Under the pieces are notes generated by a model. The model saw only the letters and a program-made list of their open reading frames with translations, ran no database searches and was not told where the DNA came from. A DNA stretch of 64,000 nt from Byssovorax sp. (GTDB taxonomy: Bacteria > Myxococcota_A > Polyangia > Polyangiales > Polyangiaceae), in NCBI GenBank assembly GCA_025362495.1, contig JANYGI010000084.1, positions 62,001 through 126,000 on the forward strand. Direction: 5' to 3'. Positions 7,737 through 16,778 of the stretch are shown in pieces. The position numbers and the translations under genes were made by a program. Each line of letters starts with the position of its first letter. The stretch's first letter is position 1.

Positions 7737-9812
7737 TCACTTCGCGGGGCACGAGAGCGGCGGATACTCCGCGTCGGGATCCGCATACGAGTCGTCCTTG
7801 GCGAGCAGCTTCCCGAGCAGTCCAGGGCTGTAGAAGCGGTCCTCGCAGAAGTCGAAGGGCAAGCTCACCGAGCCCACGCGGCAGAGTGGCAATTCGTGGG
7901 CGGCGCAGGCGTCCGGGCCCACGAAGTCGATGTGACCGTCCGCCGCGAGCACGTAGCCGGCCTCCCTCCCCTCCAGGGTGCGCAGCGTGGCGAGGCGGGT
8001 GGAGTCCTGGGCGCGCAGGAGCGAGAGCAGCCCGGCCATCGTCGCGGAGACACGGAATCCCCGATCAGGAGAGACGGTATCGGCCTTGAGGCGGCCAATG
8101 TACTCGTCCAGCGTCCCGCGGGCGAAGCTGCTCATCGCCGGGTTCCACAGGCGAATCACGCGATCGGGGCCCTGGGCGGCGATCTGCTTCCCGTCGGGCG
8201 AGAAGGCCGCGAGCACCACCCGATCGGCGATCTCCTTCAGCGTCTGCACCGGCGTGGGAGTGCCCTTGTCGGTGTCCCAGACGCGCACCGTCGTGTCCCA
8301 CGAGCCGGAGGCGAGCTGCTTCCCATCCGGCGAGAACGAGAGCGAGGTGACCCACTGCGTGTGACCGTTGAACGTCAGCGCCGGCTTGCCCGAGATCGGA
8401 TCCCAGGTGCGAACGCTGTTGTCCCACGAGCCCGACGCGAGCTGCTTCCCCACCGGCGCGAAGGCCACCGTCGTCACACGATCGGTGTGATCGTTGATGA
8501 GCTTGTTCGACGTGTACCTGGGCTGGGCGTCGACGGTCTTGAGGTTCGCGTCCCAGACCTTCACGGTCCTGTCCCACGAGCCCGAGGCGAGGAGCTTCCC
8601 GTCGGGCGAGAACGCGACCGAGCTGACGAAGAGCGTGTGCTCGTCGAGCACGCGGAGGATCTGCCCCTGGGCGAGGTCCCAGACGCGGATCGTCTTGTCG
8701 TTCGAGCCCGAGGCGAGGCGCTTGCTGTCGGGCGAGAACGCGACCGAGTTCACGTCGTCGGTGTGGTCGGTGAAGACCCGCGAGATCACGTTCCTGGTCA
8801 GGTCCCAGATCCGGACGGTCGAGTCCTTCGCGCCCGACGCGAGAAGCTTTCCGTTCGGCGAAAAGGCCACGCTCGTGACCTCGCCGGTGTGCTCCTTGAA
8901 CGTCTGCAAGAGGGCGCCGGTCGCCGCGTCCCAGACGCGGACGCCGCGATCGTCGGAGCCGGTCGCCACCAGAGATCCATCGGCCGAGAAGGCGACCGCG
9001 CGCGGCTTGCCGAGATCGAGGAGGCGCACGCGCTCGTGGAACGTCGACGTCGAGAGGATCGACACGCCCTCGCCGTGAGCCACCGCGAGGCGGAGCCCCG
9101 AGGGCGCCCAAGCGACCGACGTGACCGAGCCGGTGAACCCGTTGGGCACGTCGATATCCAGGGTTTTTCCCGAGGATTTCTCGAGCTCGACGATCGCCCG
9201 ATCGAAGAGCCGCTGGGCCTCGACCAGGTCGCCCAGCTTCTTCGCGGCCATGCCTGCGCCGCCGAGCGCGAGGAAGCTCGGCCACTCGTCCTGCGATCTC
9301 CGGAAGCTCACGAGGGCCTTCTTCGCGTCGCCCGCGGCCTCGGCGATCTCGCCCTCGCGCAGGAGCTTCCTCGCCTCGGCGCGGCTCTTGTCGACCTTGG
9401 CCTTGCTGGGCTCGGCGAGGCGCTTCTCCTGACGATCGACGAGCTCGCGCGCCGCGGCGATGGCGTGCTTCGCCGTCTCGGGGGCGCGGGGCGAGGTCTC
9501 GATCAGGCTCGCGAGGGCCTTGGCTTCGGTGGCCCGGCCGAGCTCGGCGAGGATCGCCACGTGGGCCGCCCAGCTCTCGGGCGCGGTGTCGACGCAGAGC
9601 GCGTCGGCCTTGTCGATCGCGAGCGAGGCGCGCTCGAGGCGCCCCGTCTCGCGCAGGTGCGCGACCTTCGCGCGGAGCACGTCGGCCACGTCGCACGGGT
9701 CCTTCACCGCGGCCTTGACCGCTACCACGCGCGGCGGCGGCGCCGACGAGCAGCCGACGAGGACGAGGATCGCGAGGCCGCCGAGCAGGCGCGCACGGTG
9801 CGGGAGGCGCAT
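7737..9812 (-). CDS. WD40-repeat lipoprotein with N-terminal helical/TPR-like region
   Basis: About 691 residues from the ATG at 9812, chosen because it puts the lipobox LVGC at Cys21; an ATG 13 codons earlier is possible. An alpha-helical region (about 30-210) includes a TPR-like pair of helices (GDAKKALVSFRRS, GDLVEAQRLFDRAIVEL). Eight WD40 blades follow, most with the pattern VAFSPDGK-LASGS-D-V-VWD, enough for a complete propeller. The C-terminal about 110 residues contain FCEDRF, resembling the YCMDRF motif of the SUMF1-like protein encoded next. It is probably an envelope scaffold; the partner is unknown. Confidence 0.88.
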   Translation of the reverse strand: MRLPHRARLLGGLAILVLVGCSSAPPPRVVAVKAAVKDPCDVADVLRAKVAHLRETGRLERASLAIDKADALCVDTAPESWAAHVAILAELGRATEAKALASLIETSPRAPETAKHAIAAARELVDRQEKRLAEPSKAKVDKSRAEARKLLREGEIAEAAGDAKKALVSFRRSQDEWPSFLALGGAGMAAKKLGDLVEAQRLFDRAIVELEKSSGKTLDIDVPNGFTGSVTSVAWAPSGLRLAVAHGEGVSILSTSTFHERVRLLDLGKPRAVAFSADGSLVATGSDDRGVRVWDAATGALLQTFKEHTGEVTSVAFSPNGKLLASGAKDSTVRIWDLTRNVISRVFTDHTDDVNSVAFSPDSKRLASGSNDKTIRVWDLAQGQILRVLDEHTLFVSSVAFSPDGKLLASGSWDRTVKVWDANLKTVDAQPRYTSNKLINDHTDRVTTVAFAPVGKQLASGSWDNSVRTWDPISGKPALTFNGHTQWVTSLSFSPDGKQLASGSWDTTVRVWDTDKGTPTPVQTLKEIADRVVLAAFSPDGKQIAAQGPDRVIRLWNPAMSSFARGTLDEYIGRLKADTVSPDRGFRVSATMAGLLSLLRAQDSTRLATLRTLEGREAGYVLAADGHIDFVGPDACAAHELPLCRVGSVSLPFDFCEDRFYSPGLLGKLLAKDDSYADPDAEYPPLSCPAK

Positions 9813-9916
9813 AGGGGCGCCGATAGTGAAGGGGGACGCCCGCGCTTTCAATGCCCCGCTTCATTCTCTGCGCGGTCGCGCTTCAGGTTCGCGCGGATCT
9901 GCCGTCGTACTCCGAC

Positions 9917-10918
9917 ATGATGGACTCTCGGCCAGACTCGCGGGTGCTGCCGTCGAGCCGTCACCCCACGGCGCCCGCGCCGGGAACGAGGAGGGGTGAG
10001 CTCGCGGACAGCGTGCTCGAAGAGCTGTGGTTCGGGGACGAAGATCCCGAGCGGCCCCGCTACGAGGCTTCACGCAGCCTCGCCGCCGCGGTGGCGCGGA
10101 TCGAGGGGCTACGCCCGTTCCCCATGGCGGCGCAGAAGCTGCTCACGCTCCTCTCGGATCCCGGCTACCGGATGAGCGAGGTGCGCGCCGTGATGGAGTC
10201 CGATCCAGCGCTCGCCGCGCGCACGCTCAACGTCGCCAACTCGCCGCTCTTCCGCGGCCTCAGCCCGTGCCGGTCCATCGATCAGGCGATCGTCCGCCTC
10301 GGCGCGCGCAACGTGCGCGATCTGGCCGTGGGGATAGCGGCGATGAGCATGTTCGCGAGCGCGGACGCGGCCTCGAAGCGTCTCCGCGATCACTGCGTGG
10401 GCGTCGCGGCGATCGCCAGGATCGTCGCCGACACCGCGATGCGCCGGGAGGCGTCGTCGCTGTTCCTGTCGGGCCTGATGCACGACGCGGGCAAGCTGCT
10501 CCTGCTGCAGACCGGCGAGATGACGTACGGCGCCGAGGTCGACGACGACGCGGCGCACGAGGAAACAAGCCTGATCGAGCGCGCGCGCCTCGGCTACGAT
10601 CACGCGGTCCTCGGCGCTCACGTGATGAAGCTCTGGAGGATCCCCGATCCCACCGCGATGCTCGTCGCCTGGCATCACCAGCCGGCGCGCGCGCTCGCGA
10701 TGGGCGGAGACACGGCCCTGATGGTGGCCCTGCTGCGCGCCGCCGACCACATCGAGCATCGCCTCGCGCTCGACGGCGATCTCGACGCCGAGACGTGCCG
10801 CCGCCTCGGCGAGGACGCGGCCTGGACCTACGCGGATCTCGGGCAAGGCGATCTGCGCGAGCTCTGGCCGCAGATGAAGGAGGCGCGGCGCGAGATGCTC
10901 GCGGCGCTCGGCGGCTGA
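9917..10918 (+). CDS. HDOD-domain signalling protein
   Basis: A 333-residue protein from ATG 9917 (the frame is open to an ATG at 9851, but that would leave only 38 bp to the divergent WD40 gene start). After a short Pro-rich leader there is an HDOD domain (about 65-270): LRPFPMAAQKLLTLL, followed by SDPALAARTLNVANS and IDQAIVRLGARNVRDLAV, then LMHDAGKLLLLQ. HDOD proteins are HD-superfamily relatives that usually lack phosphohydrolase activity and act as regulatory platforms in chemotaxis, motility and cyclic-di-GMP signalling. The LMHDAGK segment keeps an HD pair, so catalytic competence is not ruled out. The neighbouring redoxin gene converges only 6 bp away. Confidence 0.88.
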   Translation: MMDSRPDSRVLPSSRHPTAPAPGTRRGELADSVLEELWFGDEDPERPRYEASRSLAAAVARIEGLRPFPMAAQKLLTLLSDPGYRMSEVRAVMESDPALAARTLNVANSPLFRGLSPCRSIDQAIVRLGARNVRDLAVGIAAMSMFASADAASKRLRDHCVGVAAIARIVADTAMRREASSLFLSGLMHDAGKLLLLQTGEMTYGAEVDDDAAHEETSLIERARLGYDHAVLGAHVMKLWRIPDPTAMLVAWHHQPARALAMGGDTALMVALLRAADHIEHRLALDGDLDAETCRRLGEDAAWTYADLGQGDLRELWPQMKEARREMLAALGG

Positions 10919-10924
10919 GCCCGA

Positions 10925-11626
10925 TCACGGCCCGGCGATCGTCGCCTCGAACTTCGTCCAGTACGCGTCGCTCGGCACCCCGGCGAAGGACTCGACGATC
11001 TTCATCGTCCGCGTGTCGACGATGATGTTCGCCGGGTAGACGCTGGCCACGAAGAGCGCGTCGAGCTGCCGCGTGGGATCGATCGTCGCCGGGTAATTCA
11101 CGTGGAACTGCGTCGTCCAGGTCACGAGATCTTGCGCGACCGCCGAGTGCCCGTGACCCGGCCCGTCGTCGAGCTGCACGAGGAACTCCCCTCCGAGCGG
11201 CTTGTACTTGAGGTGCTTGGCCGGGAGCACCGTCTTCGCCTCGCTCTTGCAGGCGCCGCACCACAGGGCCGAGATGCTGATCGAGAGCGCCTTGGGCTTG
11301 GGCGTGCCGCCTCCGTAGGTCGAGCCCACGGGGAACAGGCGATCATCCATGCTCGGATCGAGGGGCGCGTACGCGGGATCGTCGGCGTGCGGGTTGTAGA
11401 AGTCCGAGAGCTGGATCGGCCGCGTCGCGGTGCGGTCCAGCTGCGCGTTCGGGAAGCCGTTGAGCTGATAGAGCGGCACTGTCTCGCCCTGGCTCGTGCC
11501 ATAAGGCCCCCCGGGATACGCTGGAGTCGCGACCACCCCCTGCGACGACTCACCCGTGGAGACGTCGGCCTCGGCGCAGCCGACGGCCGCGGCGGTGAAC
11601 AGCAGAGCAACGTAACGAAAGAGCAT
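10925..11626 (-). CDS. thioredoxin-fold (redoxin) lipoprotein
   Basis: A 233-residue lipoprotein. A thioredoxin-type active site CGAC (Cys123, Cys126) follows a hydrophobic strand (ALSISISALW), and the later strand NYPATIDPTRQLDALFVASVYP fits the AhpC/TSA-redoxin fold, although the usual cis-Pro context is unclear. The signal peptide ends AVGC (Cys17). I chose ATG 11626 over an ATG four codons upstream because GAGGA sits exactly 5 nt before it. It probably acts as a periplasmic or outer-membrane disulfide or peroxide reductase-like protein. Confidence 0.82.
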   Translation of the reverse strand: MLFRYVALLFTAAAVGCAEADVSTGESSQGVVATPAYPGGPYGTSQGETVPLYQLNGFPNAQLDRTATRPIQLSDFYNPHADDPAYAPLDPSMDDRLFPVGSTYGGGTPKPKALSISISALWCGACKSEAKTVLPAKHLKYKPLGGEFLVQLDDGPGHGHSAVAQDLVTWTTQFHVNYPATIDPTRQLDALFVASVYPANIIVDTRTMKIVESFAGVPSDAYWTKFEATIAGP

Positions 11627-11631
11627 GTCGT

Positions 11632-11636
11632 TCCTC
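11632..11636 (-). promoter_or_regulatory. ribosome-binding site deciding the redoxin start
   Basis: On the minus strand GAGGA is followed by five bases and ATG 11626. The alternative ATG at 11638 has no such element and itself overlaps this site. Confidence 0.6.
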
Positions 11637-11638
11637 AT

Positions 11639-12077
11639 CTGGCACCCATGGAGCTGGCGAGCGGACCTCGGGTCGGAGGCGACGCACGCCGCCGGCTCTC
11701 GCCCTGGCCACAACGCCTCCTCCGATGACGATGCGTGAGGTCGGATCGCGCCGCTCGGAACGCGCCGCGCGCCGGGCGCTGTTTCTCCAGGACTACCCGT
11801 CTCGAACCCGGGACTTCAGCTCGGGTGAGCCAGCGGCCGCGGCCGCGGCCGTGGACCCGGCCGAGCGCTCCCGCGCGCCCGACCGCACCATCGGCCACGC
11901 GTGCTCCTCGGGCCCTGGGACGGGCCTGCCGGGCAGCTCCCGAGCGATGGCTGTACCGGTGTCGCGGGCGAGGTCAGCTCGGTCGGCTGCGGCAGATCTC
12001 CTTGATTTCCTGGCCGTTTCACCGCAACTGTCCCGCGGCGAGGAAGCAACCGGGACCTCGACGGTTCGACATCCACC
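11639..12077. other. intergenic region without recognisable gene
   Basis: About 440 bases between the redoxin gene (reading left) and the PilT-like remnant (reading right). Short frames exist but their composition is Arg/Ala/Ser shadow-like. A tRNA-like TTCGA stretch near 11790 does not fold into a T-arm. It presumably holds the divergent promoters; none is convincing. Confidence 0.5.
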
Positions 12078-13198
12078 ATGCCGCGCATCGATAGCCTCTT
12101 GAACCTCGCGAACCAGCAGGGCGCGAACGAGCTCCGCCTCGGCGTCGATCGCGAGCCGCAGATGTTCGCCGACGGCACGCCGAAGCGGCTGACGATGGCG
12201 AAGACGTCGATGGACACGCTGCGCGAGCTCCTCGGCGAGCTCCTCGCCGGCGAGCGCGAGCGCCTGCTCATCGAGCAAGGTCAGGTGCAGTTCGTCCATG
12301 TCACGCCGGACGCGGGGAACTTTCGCGTCACCCTCGTGCGACGCGGATCCGCGAGCGCGGCGCTGGAGATCGACGCGGTGTTCCTGCGCGCTCGGAGCAA
12401 GGCGGTCGCCGCGCCGCCGCCGATGGTCGCGCCGCGCGCCGCCCCGACGCCGACGCCGACGATCGCGCCGCCCGCGCCGACGGCCTCGATCGCCGCGGCA
12501 GCACCGGCTCCACCCCGGATCGCCGACGCGCCGACGCCGGCCGCAGCGACGGGCGCCGACGTGGCGCCGGCCCTCGCCGCGCTGATCGGCGCTCGTGCGT
12601 GCTGCTCACGCTCGAGGATCCCATCGAGTACGAGCTCGCGCCCGGCGCCAAGGGGATCGTCCGCCAGCGCCAGATCGGCCGCGACGTGAAGGACTTCGCG
12701 ACGGGCCTGCGCGACGGGCTGCGCGAGGATCCCGACGTCTTGCTCATCGGCGAGATGCGCGACGCCGAGACGGTGAGCCTCGCCCTCACCGCCGCCGAGA
12801 CTGGCCACCTCGTCCTGGCGAGCCTGCACAGCCGCAGCGCCGCCTCGGCGGTCGACCGGATCATCGATACCTATCCTCCGGATCAGAAGCCGCAGATCCG
12901 CACCCAGCTCGCCGACGCGCTCCGCGTGGTGGTATCGCAGCGCCTGATCCCGCGCTCCTCCGGCGACGGCCGCGTCGTCGCGCTCGAGGTGCTGCGCGCG
13001 AGCTACGCCGTCGCCGGCGCGATCCGCGACGCGAAGTCCTCGAACCTCCAGAGCGCGATGCAGTCCGGCAAGAAAGAGGGGATGATCCCGCTCGAGCGCT
13101 GCCTCGCCGACCTCGTGCAGAAGCGCCAGATCACGATCGAGTCAGCCCGAGCTGTCGCCAATGATCCGGCGGCGCTGACTCAGTATCTGGCCGGCTGA
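12078..13198 (+). pseudogene. PilT-like motility ATPase, frameshifted and lacking Walker A
   Basis: Two frames together resemble a PilT/PilU-type ATPase. Frame one (from ATG 12078) gives the N-terminal PAS-like domain opening (PRIDSLLNLA, the position of the family ASDLHL motif occupied by ANELRL) to about residue 95, then an Ala/Pro linker. Near 12596 the match jumps by one frame to LLTLEDPIEY, Walker B DVLLIGEMRD, the His box HLVLASLHS and the normal PilT C-terminus, ending at 13198. The stretch expected between, GPTGSGKS plus the preceding core strands, is absent in all frames. As it stands it cannot hydrolyse ATP. It is either a decayed gene with an internal deletion or an assembly error; 12599 GTG could express the C-terminal half alone. 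Confidence 0.75.
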
Positions 13199-13241
13199 GC
13201 GGCTGACCGCCTCCCGAGTAGCCGGCCCTCGCCAGGCGATC

Positions 13242-14282
13242 TCACGGATCACAGCGCCCCTCGGACTTGGCGCTGGCGGCGCTCGCGCTCGGGTGCGCCA
13301 CCAGGTACTTGATGCACGCCTGGCGATCCTCGGCGCGGCCGACGGCGCTCTTCAGGCTCTCGCCCGAGTGGACCTCGAGCAGATCGAGCTTGCCTTTGCG
13401 GTGAACGTCGTTGCCCGTCACCTCGAACTGGTGAATCTGCTTCGCGCTCGGGAAATCGATGTTCAGGTTCGTCGTCTCGTGGTGGCCGTCCGCGTGGCGG
13501 ACCTTGACCGTGACCGCGTGCGCACCGACGAGGTCTGGACCGCTGAAGTCCTCGAAGAGGTACTGCCCAGCTCCGCGCGGCTTGCCGCTCAGGACCTTCC
13601 CGCCGATGTGGAGCGAGACTGCCGTGACCGGAGCCGGGAGCCCGTAAAAGCGGAGGACCTTGTGCTTGTCGCTGCCCTGGTCCCAGTCCTGGAAGATCAC
13701 CCGGGCCTTCGCCGCCTCGGTCCCGCAGTCCACGAGACGCACGGTGGCGTCCTTGTGACTGTGCACGAAATTGTGCAGCCCGCCGTACTCCTTCAGGTGC
13801 ACGTCGAGGTGCTGGCTCGAGGGGTTGTTGCACGACTGCCCGTCCTCGAGCTTGTCGACGACGCGGAAGACGGGGCCGTAGCCATTGACCTTGAGACAGA
13901 CGCCGCCGCTGAAGAGCTCTTGCTCGCTCTTGAGGCCGATCTTCCCCGCGATGTCGTCGCACACGCCGGCGACGTTGGCCCGGCCGTAGACCCACGACAT
14001 CGTCGCGTTGCCCGCGGCGTCCATGGTGCGGCCGGGGCGATCGCTGGAGACGAGCTTGGTGCTCACGTCGTCGGTGATACGGTAGGTGACGTCGTCGAGC
14101 GCGACGCCGGCCTTCAGCGCCGCGTCCTCCTGATCCGACAGGGGCTCTTCCTGGTCCACCTCGTCGTCGGCCGCGTCGGCCGTGGCGATGCAGCCCGTCG
14201 CCCCGAAGAGCAGCGCCGCGGGCAGCAGGATCGCGAGCGACCGGAGACACGTGCCGACCCGGAGATTGATCTTCTTCGCCAT
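13242..14282 (-). CDS. secreted lipoprotein of unknown function
   Basis: A 346-residue protein with a clear lipoprotein signal peptide (basic start MAKK, hydrophobic core, GATGC, Cys31) followed by an acidic segment rich in Asp/Glu (32-55). The body is rich in His and beta-strand-like stretches and carries Cys residues that may pair as disulfides (GVCDDIAG, GVCLKVNG, QSCNNP, DCGTEA). I recognise no family. The C-terminal third (HIGGKVLSGK onward) has an Ig-like alternation of strands. The divergent neighbour across 500 bp is another secreted lipoprotein. Confidence 0.75.
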   Translation of the reverse strand: MAKKINLRVGTCLRSLAILLPAALLFGATGCIATADAADDEVDQEEPLSDQEDAALKAGVALDDVTYRITDDVSTKLVSSDRPGRTMDAAGNATMSWVYGRANVAGVCDDIAGKIGLKSEQELFSGGVCLKVNGYGPVFRVVDKLEDGQSCNNPSSQHLDVHLKEYGGLHNFVHSHKDATVRLVDCGTEAAKARVIFQDWDQGSDKHKVLRFYGLPAPVTAVSLHIGGKVLSGKPRGAGQYLFEDFSGPDLVGAHAVTVKVRHADGHHETTNLNIDFPSAKQIHQFEVTGNDVHRKGKLDLLEVHSGESLKSAVGRAEDRQACIKYLVAHPSASAASAKSEGRCDP

Positions 14283-14782
14283 GACATTCGCCTCTTCTGT
14301 AGCTGGGAGACCTTCGCGCTCTCCGGACCGCCACTCTTCGGCCCCGGCTCTGCGCAGTGCTCGTTCAGCAGCTCAGCAATCTTCGATCCACATCCAATTC
14401 GTGTCATTGACCATGACGCCGATCAAAAAATCAGCTCGATTCGCCCTGCCTGGGGCTCGCTGGCACTGCCACCGTCGTCAGCATGGATGGAGGAGGATCC
14501 GCAGGTGGATCCAGCCTTCCCCACCAAGGCCCCTCGTCGAGATCCAGGCAGGCGGGAGAGGGGGCGATCCGGCAAATCACATGTGCTCTCGCAGATCGCA
14601 CCACCTGGTTCGGCTCGCGGCGGAATAACCGCGATGACGGGGTCGGCCCCGCCTCAATTTGGCGTCATTAAATACCGTCACCATTATCGACAGGGCTGGT
14701 GCAGCGCTTGCAATCCGGGGCGCAGCAGCGCGGATGTCGATACCCGCGCGGCGACCCCACCTCGCCTGGAAAGACCACCACG
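14283..14782. other. 500-bp intergenic region between divergent lipoprotein genes
   Basis: No credible coding frame. It contains AT-richer patches unusual for this window (a run of six A at about 14425, and TTAAATACC near 14669) and a sigma-54-like element at 14696-14712. It probably contains the promoters of both flanking genes. Confidence 0.5.
14696..14712 (+). promoter_or_regulatory. possible sigma-54 promoter
   Basis: CTGG and TTGCA are spaced so that GG (14698-14699) and GC (14710-14711) are separated by exactly 10 bases, as in the -24/-12 consensus. The CACG part of the -24 box is poor. The element lies 70 bp before the start of the secreted protein at 14783. Confidence 0.28.
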
Positions 14783-16066
14783 ATGAACCATCTCCTCTCT
14801 CGCGCTCCTTTCCTGGCCCTCCTCGGGGTCGCCCTCTCGGCCTGCCTGGCCGCGCCGGACGACTCGAGCGCTCCCGAGCCCGAGGCGGCGCAGCAGGACG
14901 ACGGCCTCTCCCCCAAGGTCTCGTTCAAGCGCCTCGCGTTCGGCTCGCTCAGCTCGGGCGACCAGGGCCCGGCGAAGAACGCCGACATCGAGGAGGCGCA
15001 GAGCTGGGTGCTGGCCGACGGCATCACCGGCGCGCACACCCAGGATCTCCAGGGCATCAAGCAGGCCGGGAAAATCCCGTACATCCATTTCTACATCGCC
15101 GCCGGGATGGCCAAGCAGGCCTACAAGATCGACGACTGCAACGTGACCTCGTTCGACAGGAGCCTGTGCAAGTGGGGCGGCGACTACATCTCCAAGCACG
15201 TGGCGCAGATCGTCGCGGCCCACGGCGCGGCGGCGAAGAAGGTGCAGCAGATCATGGGGCAGCACCCCGTCCTCGTCCACGTCGAGCCGGACTGGTATCA
15301 GTACACGCAGGTGACGCACCCGGGGTATGGTAACCAGAAGGCGGTGCACGCCCTCGGCCCCTCGGAGTCCGGCGCCATCCTCGACAAGATCGTCGACACC
15401 ATCCATGCCAGTTGCGCGAGCTGCAACGTGGTCCTCGACGTGAGCCCCTGGGCCGACGATCTCGGCGCTTATTTCTCGCACGTGAAGCTGAGCTCGGTCG
15501 CCTACGTCGGCCTCGTCGGCAAGCCGTTCAACGCCACCACTGGCAAGATCGACAATTACACGTACAAGAGCATCTCGGCCATCACCGGCAAGAAGATCAT
15601 CGTCAACACCGCTCACGGGGCGGGCGGCTGGCCGACGGAGTACGACGCGACCTGGGATGGCAAGCTCGACGCGATGTGGGCCGCGGGCGTGGGCGGCCTG
15701 ATTGAGTCCAACAAGAGCCGGAGTCACTACGAGGGTGTCATCGCCGGCTACAAGGCCGCTCACGGCGGCGGCGGGGGCACGCCGCCGCCGGGCCCCGAGC
15801 CCGGGGGGAGCTTCGGTTTTGCGGTCGCGTCGAGCATCAACCCCTGGTGGATCCAGGTCCACGTGAGCGCGCCCGGAGGCGCCAAGGTCACCTCGGTGTC
15901 GGCCACGGTGGACGGGGCGAAGTACGCCTTGAAGCTGCAATCGTGGGGTGACTGGGCTGTGAGCCCCGGGAGCGCCGTCCCCGCCGGGGCGCACGTGGTG
16001 TTCACTGCGCACGACGCCGAAGGGCACACCGGAACGGCGAAATCGGCGGCCTGGCCGGCGAAGTAA
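14783..16066 (+). CDS. secreted lipoprotein, putative carbohydrate-active enzyme with C-terminal binding domain
   Basis: A 427-residue lipoprotein (LSAC, Cys21; start ATG 14783 chosen for this). The central domain (about 45-320) has features of a TIM-barrel hydrolase: strand-loop motifs ending in acidic residues, notably VHVEPDWYQYTQ (candidate catalytic Glu), VVLDVSPWADD, and a late GWPTEYDATWDG. A Gly/Pro linker (GGGGGTPPPGPEPGG) leads to an about 80-residue beta-domain with WWIQVHVS, LQSWGDWA and VPAGAHVVFTA, a pattern seen in expansin-like or carbohydrate-binding modules of myxobacterial polysaccharidases. Polysaccharide hydrolysis is inferred; I cannot assign a glycoside hydrolase family. 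Confidence 0.72.
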   Translation: MNHLLSRAPFLALLGVALSACLAAPDDSSAPEPEAAQQDDGLSPKVSFKRLAFGSLSSGDQGPAKNADIEEAQSWVLADGITGAHTQDLQGIKQAGKIPYIHFYIAAGMAKQAYKIDDCNVTSFDRSLCKWGGDYISKHVAQIVAAHGAAAKKVQQIMGQHPVLVHVEPDWYQYTQVTHPGYGNQKAVHALGPSESGAILDKIVDTIHASCASCNVVLDVSPWADDLGAYFSHVKLSSVAYVGLVGKPFNATTGKIDNYTYKSISAITGKKIIVNTAHGAGGWPTEYDATWDGKLDAMWAAGVGGLIESNKSRSHYEGVIAGYKAAHGGGGGTPPPGPEPGGSFGFAVASSINPWWIQVHVSAPGGAKVTSVSATVDGAKYALKLQSWGDWAVSPGSAVPAGAHVVFTAHDAEGHTGTAKSAAWPAK

Positions 16067-16108
16067 CCCGCTCGCGACGAGGGCTGTGGAGCGCGGCTGT
16101 CGCTCTTT

Positions 16109-16114
16109 TACAAT
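16109..16114 (+). promoter_or_regulatory. putative -10 element TACAAT upstream of GFA gene
   Basis: TACAAT, one mismatch from TATAAT, lies 55 bp before ATG 16169. No matching -35 box is seen. Confidence 0.3.
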
Positions 16115-16153
16115 ACGCGGCCGCGGCGCGGTGGCATGGAGCCGGCCTCACCC

Positions 16154-16161
16154 GAGAGGAG
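16154..16161 (+). promoter_or_regulatory. ribosome-binding site deciding the GFA start
   Basis: GAGAGGAG followed by 7 nt and ATG 16169; it rules out the upstream in-frame ATG 16136. Confidence 0.65.
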
Positions 16162-16168
16162 CTCTGTC

Positions 16169-16528
16169 ATGACCGAGATCAAGACCCACGCCGGCGGCTG
16201 TCACTGTGGAAAGGTTCGCTTCGAGGTGCAGGCCGACGTGAGCCACGTCATGTCCTGCAACTGCTCGATCTGCCAGAGGACGGGCGCGCTGATGGCGTTC
16301 GTCGGCGCCGACCATTTCACGCTGAAGTCCGGCAGCGAGGCGCTGAGCGACTACCAGTTCGGCAAGAAGCACGTTCACCACCAGTTCTGCAGCACCTGCG
16401 GTGTCCGCTCGTTCGGCCACGGCATGGGCCCGAACGGCCAGCCGATGTACATGATCAACGTGCGCTGCCTCGACGACATCGATCTCGAGCCGCTGGCCGT
16501 GAAGAAGTTCGACGGCAAGAGCCTCTGA
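16169..16528 (+). CDS. GFA-family (glutathione-dependent formaldehyde-activating-like) zinc protein
   Basis: A 119-residue protein matching the whole length of the GFA fold. The zinc-binding cysteines are all present in order: CHCG (about 10-13), CNCSIC (about 30-35) and CSTCG (about 77-81). GFA members include S-hydroxymethylglutathione synthase (Gfa), centromere protein V homologues and many uncharacterised enzymes, so substrate assignment is not possible. It is monocistronic by position, followed by 250 bp before the chemoreceptor gene. Confidence 0.92.
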   Translation: MTEIKTHAGGCHCGKVRFEVQADVSHVMSCNCSICQRTGALMAFVGADHFTLKSGSEALSDYQFGKKHVHHQFCSTCGVRSFGHGMGPNGQPMYMINVRCLDDIDLEPLAVKKFDGKSL

Positions 16529-16778
16529 GCGAACCGCCCTGAGGGACGCGAACCCATCGATGTGCAGTGACCACCGCGTCGGCCCCCTGGCCGGGCTCAC
16601 GCTGATCAGGTCGAGGCCGGCATAGCGGCGCGGCGCGCCGGGCTCACCGCGCGCGGCGCAGGGCGGGTTGATCGGGGTTCAAGGATCGCTCGCGGGCACC
16701 GTTCCCCGATCGGCGATGCACGCGCCGACGGCGAAGATCGGCGTCGTTCGTCACGAGCGACCACGCCCGGAGCGCCGC

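Noticed and set aside
7029-9920. 963-codon open frame opposite the WD40 gene
   Set aside because: Low-complexity Arg/His/Glu sequence; the minus-strand WD40 repeats explain the codon bias.
11780-11830. tRNA-like CCGGGTTCGAG stretch on the minus strand
   Set aside because: The T-arm stem does not pair (49-53 versus 61-65), and no acceptor or anticodon arm can be built around it.
14401-14440. TTGACC and A-rich stretch as a sigma-70 promoter
   Set aside because: No acceptable -10 hexamer at 16-18 bp spacing, and the start codon is more than 350 bp away.
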